From DATMBL01 sp050735975 (lineage in GTDB: Bacteria; Desulfobacterota; Binatia; UBA9968): 64,000 nucleotides of DNA. The stretch spans positions 13,022 to 77,021 of the forward strand of contig JBOHVS010000376.1 in NCBI GenBank assembly GCA_050735975.1, written 5' to 3'. Position 1 is the stretch's first letter; the number at the start of each line of letters is the position of its first letter. The notes below the pieces were generated by a model. That model was not told the DNA's origin and made no database searches. It was given only the letters and a program-made list of their open reading frames with translations. Shown piece after piece: positions 1 through 8,635 of the stretch. The translations under genes were made by a program, and so were the position numbers.

Positions 1-1
1 G

Positions 2-604
2 CGCGGCGCTCGCGCGCTCGGCATCGAATACAATCCGGAGATGGTCGAGCTATCGAAGCGCAATGCTGCCAAAGAAGGCGTCGGCGACAGAGGCAGTTTT
101 GTCAAATCCGACCTCTTTGAGAGCGATTTCTCACAGGCCACAGTCATTACGATGTTTTTATTGCCTGAGATAAATCTGAAGCTTCGCCCGAAGATCCTCG
201 ATCTCAAGCCCGGCACTCGGATTGTTTCGAATTCCTTCACGATGGGAGAATGGAAGGCGGACGAAGAAGCCACCGTCAAAAACGGTTGCGCATCCTACTG
301 CACGGCTCTTCTGTGGATTGTGCCGGCGAAAGTGGAGGGCGCCTGGAAGGTGCCGCAAGGAGAGCTAACGCTTAAGCAAAAGTTTCAGATGCTGTCTGGA
401 ACGCTCAAATCCGGCAATGTTGCCGCGCCGATCACCAATGGCAGGCTGAACGGCGATCAGATCAGTTTCACCGCAGGCGGCGCCCAATACACCGGCCGGG
501 TGAGCGGTAACACGATCGAGGGAACCGTGAGATCGGCGGGCATCGATAAAAATTGGACAGCCTCCCGTACAGCGAAGGCCGCTGCGACACCTTCACAGTC
601 TTGA
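2..604 (+). CDS. SAM-dependent methyltransferase, C-terminal part (5' end outside window)
   Basis: The frame is open from base 2, so the gene begins before the window. The visible N-terminal part carries late class I methyltransferase elements: a GIEYNPEMVELS segment fitting the acidic loop after strand beta-2, and LFESDFSQATVITMFLL fitting the strand-4 region. The last 70 or so residues (about 125-195) form a Gly/Thr-rich segment with ITNGRLNGDQISFTAGG and YTGRVSGNTIEGTV, which looks like a small beta-barrel extension fused to the enzyme. The substrate cannot be deduced. The cofactor motif GxGxG lies outside the window, so the family call rests on the later motifs. No operon partner is visible on this strand. 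Confidence 0.7.
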   Translation, partial: RGARALGIEYNPEMVELSKRNAAKEGVGDRGSFVKSDLFESDFSQATVITMFLLPEINLKLRPKILDLKPGTRIVSNSFTMGEWKADEEATVKNGCASYCTALLWIVPAKVEGAWKVPQGELTLKQKFQMLSGTLKSGNVAAPITNGRLNGDQISFTAGGAQYTGRVSGNTIEGTVRSAGIDKNWTASRTAKAAATPSQS

Positions 605-627
605 GCGAGTGCTGCAGGAATCTACTA

Positions 628-691
628 TTTGCCGTTTACCCTTCGAGACACGCCCAGGGCGAACGGCAAACGAGTCTTTTTCAGCAGCCTG
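628..691. repeat. CCCTTCG/GAACGG element followed by a REP-like tail
   Basis: Bases 628-664 form an imperfect inverted repeat (GCCGTTTACCCTTCGAG against GGGCGAACGGC). Bases 671-691 read GAGTCTTTTTCAGCAGCCTGC, the same tail that follows the REP-like palindromes at 11197, 57757 and 60359. The tail abuts the stop codon of the minus-strand amidohydrolase at 692. Confidence 0.6.
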
Positions 692-1696
692 CTAAAGCTT
701 CAACAACCGTCTAGCATTCCCCTCCAACATCAACTGCTTTTCCGACTCAGGGCAGTCCAGCGCTTCGATTTTTTCGACGGCCTTCCAATCACCGAGGTTA
801 TACGGGTAGTCGGTGCCGACCATGATGTGATCCGCTCCGGCGAGCCGGCGCAGATAGTCGATGGTATCGACGCGGTAGATCATGTTGTCATAGTAGATGT
901 TCTTCAAATAGGCGCTGGGGGGTTTCTGGGCCTGGGGCGCGCGGGCGCCGGCACGCACCTGGAATCCCTGATCGAAGCGGCCTAAATGGTAGGGGAAAAA
1001 TCCACCGCCATGCAGAACGCAGAGTTTCAGATTAGGAAAGCGATCAAAGACGCCGCTGTAGGTCATATAGCCCAGCGAGAGGGCGCTGTCCGCCGGATTG
1101 CCGCAAATCAGCTTCAATCCGTAAGGCCCCATGCGTTCGGCCCCAGCGACGTCTTCCGGATGCATTACAATCAACGCATCGAGTTCCTCAGCTTTTTTCC
1201 AAAACGGATCGAAGTCATGGCTATTGTAGTACTGACCGTTGACGTTTGAACCGATGTAACCACCGGAAAGCTTTAACTCGCGTACGGCCTGCTCCAGGAC
1301 TTTGGCGGCTCGCGGCGGATCTTGCAAGGGAACAGCGGCGATTCCCACGAACCGGTCAGGATGCTTCTTGATCAGCTCCTTGATCCCTTCGTTGTACAGC
1401 CGGCACCAGTTCTCGCCTTGCTCGCCGGTCAGTTGATATCCGAGGGTAGCTGTATGCGATTCCAGCGCGGCGACGGCGAGTTTAGACTCTTGCATCATTG
1501 CCAGGCGGGCCTCGACGGCGGCCAGGTTTGGATGCAAGACAAACTGCGGCGCTCCCGCGAACGAGAGCGCCTTCTCGCCGTCTTTGGTTTCTGAAAGCTC
1601 AACGCCCAGGCTTCGGCCGTGACGCTTGGCTTCTTCCAGAAGACTCGACGGGACATAGTGGTGATGAATATCGATGGCGGAAATTGACATGGACAT
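692..1696 (-). CDS. Amidohydrolase family 2 protein (ACMSD-like TIM barrel)
   Basis: A 334-residue metal-dependent hydrolase or decarboxylase of the aminocarboxymuconate-semialdehyde decarboxylase-like amidohydrolase family. The N-terminal metal motif is present as AIDIHHHYVPSSL (HxH), later barrel motifs as VMHPED and CVLHGGGFFPYHLGR, and the C-terminal metal Asp as VGTDYPYNLGDW. The length is normal for the family. The start has a good ribosome site (AAGGA, 8 bases upstream of ATG). Such proteins decarboxylate or hydrolyse aromatic or ring-opened acids; the exact substrate is unknown. It follows the N-acyl-amino-acid deacylase-like gene on the same strand and is one of several amidohydrolase-superfamily genes in the window. 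Confidence 0.85.
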   Translation of the reverse strand: MSMSISAIDIHHHYVPSSLLEEAKRHGRSLGVELSETKDGEKALSFAGAPQFVLHPNLAAVEARLAMMQESKLAVAALESHTATLGYQLTGEQGENWCRLYNEGIKELIKKHPDRFVGIAAVPLQDPPRAAKVLEQAVRELKLSGGYIGSNVNGQYYNSHDFDPFWKKAEELDALIVMHPEDVAGAERMGPYGLKLICGNPADSALSLGYMTYSGVFDRFPNLKLCVLHGGGFFPYHLGRFDQGFQVRAGARAPQAQKPPSAYLKNIYYDNMIYRVDTIDYLRRLAGADHIMVGTDYPYNLGDWKAVEKIEALDCPESEKQLMLEGNARRLLKL

Positions 1697-1744
1697 TTTG
1701 ATCCTTCCAAATGATGCGGTAATGATTATCCCGCGGGAGCGACT

Positions 1745-1830
1745 TTGTCTGAACCAGAGAATAGATTCTTCGCTCCGCTCAGAATGACATTTGCGAGCGA
1801 TGTCATCCTGAACGAAGTGAACGATCTAAA
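1745..1830. repeat. Dispersed inverted repeat (GAATGACA / TGTCATCCTGAACG)
   Basis: The gap between two minus-strand genes contains TTCTTCGCTCCGCTCAGAATGACA and, inverted, TGTCATCCTGAACGAAGTGAA. This type of imperfect inverted intergenic repeat is common in environmental bacterial genomes. A related piece (TGTCATTTCGAGCTCAGCG) lies near 46460. Confidence 0.55.
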
Positions 1831-1850
1831 GTATTTTAACTCACCAGGAT

Positions 1851-3524
1851 CTAGTTCGTCTTGCAGATTTGTTGCCGCCGGACTTTGCCGGGAAAAACGT
1901 CATTGCAATGGCCGTCCTCTACGACCGTCCGGCCATTGACGATCACGGCCTTCATTCCGGGCGGATGTCGCTGCACTTCCTGCGCATCGATGATTTCAGG
2001 CAGCTTTTTGCTGACCAGGTCATCGATCTTGTCGGCGTCAAATACAGTAATATCGGCCGGCATTCCTTCTTTCAGGACGCCGCGGTTCAGCCGGAGTTTC
2101 TGCGCCGGGAATCCGGTCAATTTCCAGACCGCTTGTTCGAGGCCGAACAGATTCTTTTCACGCCGCCAATATCCTAGCACTTTCGTCGGTGCGCCGTGCC
2201 AGAAGAAGCGATCCAGATGCGCGCCGACGTCAGTGCCGATCAGGCTCGTGTCGGACTTGATCATTTCCGCCAGAAGTTCCATGTGGGCGTTCGCCAGGCC
2301 GTAATAGACACCGCGAGAACGGAGGTTGTCTTCGAGCCAGGTATCGAAGAAGGCGTCGACCGGCGGCTTCTCGGTGATGCGCGCGATTTCTTGGGCGTTC
2401 TTGAGCTCGAGCCTTTTCAGCCCGGGGTTTTCAATGTGCTCGAAGACGACCCGGTCCCAACCGTGCCATTCGACGAATTCCGGTTTCCCCGCTGCCGCCA
2501 TGCGCTCTTGCTCCAATTTTCTTCTAATATCTTTGTTCTCAAGCTGGGCCCGAAGGTCGCTTGAACCCTTGATTGCCTCCCAGGTCGGCAGGCCGTTCAG
2601 GAAGAAGCAATCGTCGATCGTAAAGCGGCGAATGTGCTGGTACGGGATCACCACGCCATAGATGTCTTGGCCGCGCTTTTGGGCTTCCGCCATATAAGTC
2701 ATCGCCTTTGGGCCGTCGGATTTTTCTCCCGGTCGGACGCGGAACTCATTGCCGATTTGCGTCGCGTGAATCCTTTCGAGCATCGCCGGTACGCCGGTTT
2801 CCGGCTTGAGTATCATGCTGAATCCGTTGAACTGAAAGCAGCCGTTGAAGTCGCTTGCCACGTTTGCCAACTCAACGATTTCGTCGTGTGAAGCGAAGGT
2901 GCTGGGGGTTCCGGCGTGGATAGCGGGGCCGCCGCGCGGGCTCGTGGAGAAGCCGATGGCGCCCAACTCCATTCCTTCACGCACCATTTTTTTCATCGCG
3001 TCGAGTTCTTCAGGGTTCGCTTCTCTGGCATAGGCAGCTTCGCCCATGACCGTCAGTCGCACAGGAGAATGAGGCATCAAAGGGGCGACGTTCACGGCGA
3101 TTTTACCTTCAATATAGTTCAGGTATTCACCATAGGTATTCCATCTCCAATCCTTGTCATCGACGTATTTGTCCAACACGCGCCGTAGATAATTAACCAG
3201 AACCTGGCGCGGCTCGGTTTTCTGCGGCACCGGCGCGCAAGAGGCTCCGCAGTCGCCGATCACGATGGTTGTCACCCCGTAGTTCACGACAGGGTTGCCA
3301 TGCGGGTACTGCACGACGAAAGCATCCATGTGGGTATGGGAGTCGATGAAGCCCGGCGCGACCACGTGTCCTTTGGCGTCTATCTCTTTTTTCCCAGCGC
3401 CGACGTTCTTACCGATAGCTGTGATCTTTTCATCTTCGACGGCGACATCGGCTTCGAATCCGGCGCTTCCAGTGCCGTCCACCACCAGTCCGTTTCGGAT
3501 CACCAAGTCATGAGCCATAATCAC
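1851..3524 (-). CDS. Amidohydrolase family 3 protein (N-acyl-D-amino-acid deacylase-like)
   Basis: A 557-residue protein of the D-aminoacylase/dihydroorotase-like amidohydrolase group. It opens with the small beta-sandwich segment HDLVIRNGLVVDGTG, followed by VAPGFIDSHTHMDAF (HxH metal ligands). Later comes HRDLFG-region equivalents such as LIGTDVGAHLDRFFWHG, and it ends with LKEGMPADITVFD, the typical return to the beta-sandwich. Family members hydrolyse N-acyl amino acids or cyclic amides. A strong Shine-Dalgarno (AAGGAGG) precedes GTG at 3524 closely and ATG at 3518 at wider spacing, so either may be the start. The gene lies downstream of the tctBA block on the same strand, beyond a terminator, so it probably has its own promoter in the 3525-3880 gap. 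Confidence 0.85.
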   Translation of the reverse strand: MIMAHDLVIRNGLVVDGTGSAGFEADVAVEDEKITAIGKNVGAGKKEIDAKGHVVAPGFIDSHTHMDAFVVQYPHGNPVVNYGVTTIVIGDCGASCAPVPQKTEPRQVLVNYLRRVLDKYVDDKDWRWNTYGEYLNYIEGKIAVNVAPLMPHSPVRLTVMGEAAYAREANPEELDAMKKMVREGMELGAIGFSTSPRGGPAIHAGTPSTFASHDEIVELANVASDFNGCFQFNGFSMILKPETGVPAMLERIHATQIGNEFRVRPGEKSDGPKAMTYMAEAQKRGQDIYGVVIPYQHIRRFTIDDCFFLNGLPTWEAIKGSSDLRAQLENKDIRRKLEQERMAAAGKPEFVEWHGWDRVVFEHIENPGLKRLELKNAQEIARITEKPPVDAFFDTWLEDNLRSRGVYYGLANAHMELLAEMIKSDTSLIGTDVGAHLDRFFWHGAPTKVLGYWRREKNLFGLEQAVWKLTGFPAQKLRLNRGVLKEGMPADITVFDADKIDDLVSKKLPEIIDAQEVQRHPPGMKAVIVNGRTVVEDGHCNDVFPGKVRRQQICKTN

Positions 3525-4026
3525 GGAACCTCCTTCTTGAGATAATTCGCTTATCCCACCTAACTCGGGCGGCTGTCAACCGTACTCAAGCCGCTGAAAA
3601 AAGGCCCATCTGCTTCGTGTCGGTCACGAAGTTCTGATTCATCGCGCCAAGACGCCAAGCCCGGCAATAGACCTTATCTTCGACCCACTCTCAACCAGCC
3701 TTAACCTCAACCTGCTTTATCCCTTAGCGTCCTTTGCCCCTTTGCGCGAGATAAAGTTTGTCGGATGCTTTTTCATCCGGCCAGGACGCAGAAGGACGGT
3801 TAGGCTTTTTAGACCAAGGACTTTGCAGTAGTTATCGACGCTGGAACCTTTTAATTCTTGCGAGACTTCAACTCTCCTCCGAAAGCAAAAAGCCCGGCTG
3901 GATGGGGACCCAGTCCGGGCTATGATAGTTAACCGAGGTTTTAGCCGTATCCGGCAAAACGCGTTGACTATGGATCATGAAAACGCATGCAGCTGTATCC
4001 CGTGTTCTGTGCGCCGGCCGCCAAAA
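3525..4026. repeat. Intergenic mosaic of short-word inverted repeats
   Basis: No gene is visible. Bases 3644-3659 (GCGCCAAGACGCCAAG) face an inverted arm at 3723-3748 (CTTAGCGTCCTTTGCCCC then TTTGCGCG). A second word tract, CCTTAACCTCAACC, lies between them near 3700-3715. The same words recur in other intergenic regions of the window. The right part of the gap holds the terminator annotated separately. Confidence 0.6.
3886..3921 (-). terminator. Rho-independent terminator of the tctB-tctA operon
   Basis: Read on the minus strand, a stem AGCCCGG/CCGGGCT with an inner CTGG/CCAG pair and one bulged base is followed by TTTTTGC. It lies about 105 bases after the tctA stop, which fits it as the end of the minus-strand transcript from 8338. 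Confidence 0.85.
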
Positions 4027-5526
4027 CTACATCGCGTCTCCGGGCCGCTCGTATTGCGTCTTGCCCATGCGCTCTTTGATTGTCGGATAGGCGATAGTGA
4101 AGATGGTGATGGCGATGAGAATCACCACGCTTGGAAACATCAGCCACTTGGCGCCATAGGCCGCAGTGGAGATCCAAAGATAGTTCTCCGCGATTTTGCC
4201 GAGGGTCAGTCCAAGGATCAGGGGCGGCCGCGGCCAGCCGAAAGAAACCATGAAATAACCAATCACGCCGAAAAGGAGCATCACCACCATATCTTCGATT
4301 GCGTTATTTGCGGTAAACGAACCGATAAATATTAGAAACAACAAAAACGGGATCAGCAGCGAGCCGCGAATAAAGGTGAGAGCCGCAAGATGATTCAGGA
4401 TTAGGAAGCAGACCGCCGCGACGATGAGATTCGCGATGATGAGCACCCAGACCATCGAGAAAGTCACATCGAGGTGGGTCTTGAGCATTTCCGGTCCGGG
4501 ATTCAAGCCGACAATGAGAAGGGCGCCAAGCAGTAGTGCCATAGACCCGCTGCCGGGAATACCGAACGCGACCGTAGGAATGAGGTCCCCGCCGCGGGTT
4601 GAGTTGTTGGCCGCGCCTGGACCAAGCACTCCCTCGATGACACCTTTGCCTGCCAGGGATTTGTCCTTGAGGCCTTGCACTGCATGAGCATACGAGATCC
4701 ATTGGGCAACGCTAGCGCCTAATACCGGTAAGATTCCGAAGTAAACCCCGATAAGGCTACAGCGAACTACCAGCCAGAAATTGCGAAAGGCGTCCTTGAC
4801 CCCCTCCATAACGCCGGTGAGTTTTTGATGCTTGTTGCTGGCGATGCTCGTGCCTCGAACAGCGAGATCGACGATTTCAGGAACGGCGAATAGGCCGACA
4901 ACGACAGGCACGAGATCAAGTCGATCCCAAAGATAAAGAGTTCCGAACGTGTAACGTAAGGATCCGGTCTGCGGATCCACTCCGATGGCGGCAAGCATCA
5001 AACCAATGCCGCCGGCCAGCAGCCCTTTGATCAAGGAAGCTCCAGCCAGGGTGCCTATAAAAGTGATACCCATGATCGCGATAATAAACAGTTCCGGGGA
5101 GCCGAAGAGTAGAACCAGGGGACGCATGATCGGGATCGAAATGGCTAGGGACACAGCGCCGACGAGAGCGCCGATAACCGAACTCGTAATCGCGGCGCCC
5201 AGCGCCCGTCCTGCTTCGCCGTTTTTCGACATCGGATAGCCGTCGAGTATCATAGCCGCCGCAGAGCCCTCGCCGGGGATGCCGAACAGAATTGAGGTCA
5301 GGTCTCCAGTAGTGCCCGTTACGGCAAGCATGCCGAGCAAGAACGCAAAAGCTTCTATCGGGGTCTTAATCGTGTAAGAGAATGGCAGCATCAACGCCAG
5401 GGTGGCTAGCCCGCCTAGCCCCGGAAGGAGACCCACAAAGAAGCCAATCGCTATTCCTATCAGCAAGTAGCCGAAGGCCGGCCAGGCGACAACTTGCCAA
5501 AATCCTGAAACAAATGCCTCTAGCAT
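4027..5526 (-). CDS. tctA: Tripartite tricarboxylate transporter, large membrane subunit TctA
   Basis: A 499-residue integral membrane protein with the usual length and motifs of TctA, the 12-helix subunit of the tripartite tricarboxylate transporter family: IGFFVGLLPGLGGLATLAL near the N terminus, and DLTSILFGIPGEGSAAAMILDGYPM. A second half repeats the plan with FGILPVLGASVAQW, GPGAANNSTRGGDLIPTVAFGIPGSG. It moves a carboxylate, using ion gradients, after delivery by a periplasmic TctC protein. AGGAGAG sits just upstream of ATG 5526. TctB lies upstream in the same operon, and a terminator follows. No tctC is next to it, unlike the second Tct set at 61.6-64 kb, to which it is a full-length paralogue. 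Confidence 0.95.
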   Translation of the reverse strand: MLEAFVSGFWQVVAWPAFGYLLIGIAIGFFVGLLPGLGGLATLALMLPFSYTIKTPIEAFAFLLGMLAVTGTTGDLTSILFGIPGEGSAAAMILDGYPMSKNGEAGRALGAAITSSVIGALVGAVSLAISIPIMRPLVLLFGSPELFIIAIMGITFIGTLAGASLIKGLLAGGIGLMLAAIGVDPQTGSLRYTFGTLYLWDRLDLVPVVVGLFAVPEIVDLAVRGTSIASNKHQKLTGVMEGVKDAFRNFWLVVRCSLIGVYFGILPVLGASVAQWISYAHAVQGLKDKSLAGKGVIEGVLGPGAANNSTRGGDLIPTVAFGIPGSGSMALLLGALLIVGLNPGPEMLKTHLDVTFSMVWVLIIANLIVAAVCFLILNHLAALTFIRGSLLIPFLLFLIFIGSFTANNAIEDMVVMLLFGVIGYFMVSFGWPRPPLILGLTLGKIAENYLWISTAAYGAKWLMFPSVVILIAITIFTIAYPTIKERMGKTQYERPGDAM

Positions 5527-5622
5527 GTAGCTCTCCTAATGAAAGTCAGCCAACTCGGACGATGCTCCTTACCCTATCTTTCAGTCGTCGTCAACAAGTT
5601 TATTAGATTAGTTGGCGCGGAG

Positions 5623-5717
5623 TTATTTCTCCAAAGCCCATTTCATTTTTTCGATCACTTCCCATGGAAAGTTGGCCTGAGCGTGGGAGAGCGCCCGTAC
5701 AGCATCGGCATCGGTTA
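5623..5717 (-). other. Short open segment between tctB and tctA, possible gene remnant
   Basis: After the tctB stop the minus strand stays open in another frame for about 31 codons, ending VIEKMKWALEK and a stop, with protein-like composition (SHAQANFPWEVIEKMKWALE). No good start codon exists. It could be the 3' remnant of a lost gene, for example a binding-protein gene, but it has no recognised family. Confidence 0.2.
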
Positions 5718-6200
5718 AGCTCCAAGCCAGGTAAAGACCACTCCTTCTGGAAACGGGAGATTGAGCAGCCTTACGAACAGCCCGTAGAATGCGAGCCAAG
5801 CGAAAACTGTCAGACCCAAGGAAATTCCCCAGCCTTCCCGCGACTGGATTTTAAGGTATGAGAAGACGAGCAAAGGGATTGTAATAGAGAATCCCAGCAG
5901 CCAAATGCCGATAAAAAAGCCAAAGATCCAAGAGAATATGTTAATCGCGCGGCGCCGGGCCGTAACCGGGTCGACTCCCTTGGTGAACTGGAAGTCCATG
6001 GGCGTGGCGCCGGAAGGCTCTTTCCTTACGAACCCCTTCAAGTCAAGGACGACTTGGACAAAAGCCAAGATCACCATCGGAATTCCAATGGCCCAGGGAT
6101 AGAGTCGCGCCTGCGGTCTCCATTCCATTGACATGTAGACCCACACGATGAAAAAAACCAACCAAACAAGGCTGAAAATGGCTCGCGGTCTCAGCTTCAA
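5715..6200 (-). CDS. tctB: Tripartite tricarboxylate transporter, small membrane subunit TctB
   Basis: A 161-residue protein with four likely transmembrane segments: AIFSLVWLVFFIVWVYMSM, LYPWAIGIPMVILAFVQVVL, IFSWIFGFFIGIWLLGFS and ISLGLTVFAWLAFYGLF. It ends LPFPEGVVFTWLGA, the standard TctB ending. The start is a TTG codon at 6200 with an ideal AGGAGG eight bases upstream; no ATG fits as well. It is 12 bases downstream of the amidohydrolase gene and precedes tctA, so the enzyme and transporter are co-transcribed. This suggests the imported acid, or a product, is handled by that amidohydrolase. The protein is paralogous to the TctB at 61594-62073. Confidence 0.9.
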   Translation of the reverse strand: MKLRPRAIFSLVWLVFFIVWVYMSMEWRPQARLYPWAIGIPMVILAFVQVVLDLKGFVRKEPSGATPMDFQFTKGVDPVTARRRAINIFSWIFGFFIGIWLLGFSITIPLLVFSYLKIQSREGWGISLGLTVFAWLAFYGLFVRLLNLPFPEGVVFTWLGA

Positions 6201-6212
6201 ATTAATATCCTC

Positions 6213-7238
6213 CTAATCGTTCCAGCCGTAGAGTTTCATCGCATTGGTGCGTATTATCTTGTCTTTTTGCGGGTCGGTGATGTCCTTTCTACCCGTCATC
6301 GTCGATACCATGTAAGGGAAACTGCCGTCCCAGTGCGGATAGTCCGAGGCGAACAAGATGACATCGTCGCGGATTTTTTCCAATACGTAGGGCAGGGTAG
6401 CTTCTTCCGGCTCGGTTGCGTAAAACCAGTTGCCGGCGGTCATATACTCGCTCGGTTTCTTTTTCAAAAGCGGCGCCTCGGATTGCCGCTTTTCCCATTC
6501 CTCATCCATGCGGTCCATCCAGTAGGGAACCCAGCCGCAGCCGCATTCCAAAAAGGCGATTCTCAACTTGGGAAATTTTTCCGGCACGCCCCCGTACATC
6601 AACGCGGCACAATCGAGCAGTGTCTCAAAGGGCCTGCCGATCGTGTGGCGGAATAGAAAAGTATCGAAACGGATCTCACCGGCCGGTCCTTGGCGCGAAT
6701 TGTGAATCAGTAGCGGCGCATTGAGTTTCTGCAGCTCTTCATAAATAGGCCAGTATATCGGTTGGCCGATGTGTTCCTTCATACCAAACGTGCCGACGGT
6801 GATCCCTGAGAGGCCGAGCTTGGCGATGGCGCGATGGGTCTCCTTGCAGGCGGCATCGACATCCTGGAACGGCACCAGGCCGACGGCTTTTAGCCGCGGG
6901 CTTTCCGCGCAAATGCTCGCTACCCAGTCGTTGTACGCCCGGCAAAACGCCGCCGCATAATCTTTCTCGGGCAGCATCGTCACTCCAAAGCCGCCGGTCG
7001 GGAAGAGGACCGAAATGTCGATCCTCTCAGTATCCATATCGCGAAGACGAGTTGGCACGTCGGTGATATTCATGCCAAGCTTGCCGTACATGCTCGAATC
7101 CCAAACGTCGTTGGGGAGAAGCGAGCCTTGCCTCCGGCAATAGGGCTCTTCCATAAATTTGCGGATGTCCGCGTCGCGATCCCTTACATGGCCGTCGGCG
7201 TCGATAACCTTCACGTTTTCTAAATTAGGACTTGACAT
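6213..7238 (-). CDS. Amidohydrolase family 2 protein
   Basis: A 341-residue TIM-barrel hydrolase or decarboxylase. It starts MSSPNLENVKVIDADGHV, the D-x-D/H variant of the first metal motif, and contains APLLIHNSRQG, IAFLECGCGWVPYWMDR and LFASDYPHWDGSFP, which match the 2-amino-3-carboxymuconate semialdehyde decarboxylase-like group. The open frame extends 18 codons further upstream, but AAGGAGG ends seven bases before ATG 7238, so that start is preferred. It is the first enzyme in front of tctB-tctA and lies 50 bases after the MDR dehydrogenase, so the order dehydrogenase, hydrolase, tctB, tctA forms one operon. Substrate unknown. Confidence 0.85.
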   Translation of the reverse strand: MSSPNLENVKVIDADGHVRDRDADIRKFMEEPYCRRQGSLLPNDVWDSSMYGKLGMNITDVPTRLRDMDTERIDISVLFPTGGFGVTMLPEKDYAAAFCRAYNDWVASICAESPRLKAVGLVPFQDVDAACKETHRAIAKLGLSGITVGTFGMKEHIGQPIYWPIYEELQKLNAPLLIHNSRQGPAGEIRFDTFLFRHTIGRPFETLLDCAALMYGGVPEKFPKLRIAFLECGCGWVPYWMDRMDEEWEKRQSEAPLLKKKPSEYMTAGNWFYATEPEEATLPYVLEKIRDDVILFASDYPHWDGSFPYMVSTMTGRKDITDPQKDKIIRTNAMKLYGWND

Positions 7239-7288
7239 AGCTGTTCCTCCTTCAAGCAAGATATTGGAGTGCTGGAGTGTTGGGCATC

Positions 7289-8338
7289 TCACGCTGCGAA
7301 ACGCACCTGTGCCGGATTGAGCGCGCCGTGCTTGGCTTTGTTCGCTGTAATCTCCAACGATTCGGGAATCTTCTCCATCCCTTCGAGCTTATGGGTGATC
7401 ATCGGATCTATGCTGATTCGTTTTTGCGCGATCAAACGGGCGGCAAGGACCATTTGTTTAGGGGTCGCCAATTCCGGCGGAAACATATAGGTGACCTTCT
7501 TGGCTCGCAGATAATTGAAATCGAGGGTCACCGGCTCGTGAAAGTGAGGGATGCTCAGGATCTTTCCACCTGGCGCCACGCAAGCGACGGCGTCGGTAAC
7601 GGTGGACCCGCCGGAGAGTCCCATCTTCGGGCTGCCGCTGGCGGCTTCGATGACAAATGGCGCGCCTTTGCCGTCCGTGATCTCCATCACTCGCTCGACG
7701 ACGTTCTCCTTCGATGCGTTGATGGTGATATCGGTTCCAAGTTTGCGGGCCATTTCCAGGATGTCGTCTCTGCGATCTACGCCGATTATGGTGTCGGCGC
7801 CTGCGGCTTTGGCCGCCTGCGCGCAGTTGAGCCCCATGACGCCTTGTCCCAAGACGAGTGCCACGTCACCCAACGTGATCCCGAGCGCCTGCACGTTGAA
7901 AATGCAGCTGGTGAGCGGCTGGATCGCCGCGACTTCCCAATCACTGACGCTTTCCGGCATTTTTGCGAGCGCATCCAATGGCACCGCGGCGCATTCCGAA
8001 AAGCAGCCGGGAAAGTCTCTGCCAATCGTTCCAACATGCGTATGGGTGGCGCCGACCCGATCGCCCACACGCAAGCCGTACTCGTTCTTTTCGTCGACAT
8101 CCACGATCTCGGCGCAGAACTCATGTCCGAACAGTTGATGCGGTCCTTTAGCCAAAGCTTTTTTGACTTTATCGTAGCTGTTGGAGCGCTCGCCATAGAA
8201 GAGTTGGACTTCAGTCACCGAGGGTTGGACGACTTTTGTTTTGACGACCGCCCAGCCGGGCTTGAGATCAGGGTAAGGAACATCCTCAAGCCGCATTTCG
8301 TTGAAGGCGTGGGTCACCCAACCTCGTATGGTCTTCAT
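7289..8338 (-). CDS. Zinc-type MDR alcohol dehydrogenase-like oxidoreductase
   Basis: A 349-residue medium-chain dehydrogenase. The catalytic-domain GHEFCAEIVDVD matches the GHE motif, the cofactor loop is present as ALVLGQGVMGLNCAQAAKAAGAD with IIGVDRRDD after it, which suggests NAD(H), and the C terminus carries the expected SLEITANKAK region. The four-cysteine structural zinc loop is absent; GATHTHVGTIGRDFPGC lies where it normally sits, so this is a lobe-less or quinone-oxidoreductase-like variant. Start ATG 8338 has AAAGGAG at good spacing. It heads the minus-strand operon and is divergent from the acyl-CoA dehydrogenase cluster, with a 297-base shared control region. Confidence 0.8.
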   Translation of the reverse strand: MKTIRGWVTHAFNEMRLEDVPYPDLKPGWAVVKTKVVQPSVTEVQLFYGERSNSYDKVKKALAKGPHQLFGHEFCAEIVDVDEKNEYGLRVGDRVGATHTHVGTIGRDFPGCFSECAAVPLDALAKMPESVSDWEVAAIQPLTSCIFNVQALGITLGDVALVLGQGVMGLNCAQAAKAAGADTIIGVDRRDDILEMARKLGTDITINASKENVVERVMEITDGKGAPFVIEAASGSPKMGLSGGSTVTDAVACVAPGGKILSIPHFHEPVTLDFNYLRAKKVTYMFPPELATPKQMVLAARLIAQKRISIDPMITHKLEGMEKIPESLEITANKAKHGALNPAQVRFAA

Positions 8339-8635
8339 TAAGCGCGCTCCTTTGCCGCATCGTGCTTACCATAGTGGCAAATTGCAGGTCAACAGGCCGT
8401 TGAAAACGGCTCATCTAGCCTGCCAAGGGGGCGGGGAGCAAGGAGCATGGAGCAAGGAGCATGGAGTTGGGCCGGAGGTCAGACGTCAGAGTTTAGTTCA
8501 AAGTCGCTGACTTCTGATCTCTGACATCTGCGCCATGATTTCTTACACTTGGCATCGCTCGGCCAAGCCTTTTTTTGTCGGATTGAGGTGTGATAAGAGG
8601 AACTCATAATTAGATGACCGGACAACATTAAACTG
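8339..8635. other. Divergent intergenic region with word repeats
   Basis: No gene is visible. Bases about 8436-8500 contain direct near-repeats of GGAGCAAGGAGCATGGAG followed by GTCAGACGTCAGAG-type words. The same words recur near 27826, 38745, 52620 and 60250. The right end holds a promoter candidate. Confidence 0.55.
8583..8610 (+). promoter_or_regulatory. Candidate sigma-70 promoter for the 8.6 kb acyl-CoA operon
   Basis: TTGAGG, a 16-base spacer and CATAAT (five of six bases of the -10 consensus) end 25 bases before the ATG at 8636. Position and match support a promoter, but this is by eye only. Confidence 0.4.

Noticed and set aside
7277..8341. A 354-residue open frame on the plus strand
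   Set aside because: It lies wholly antisense to the MDR dehydrogenase, has no recognisable domain and shows codon patterns expected of a shadow frame.
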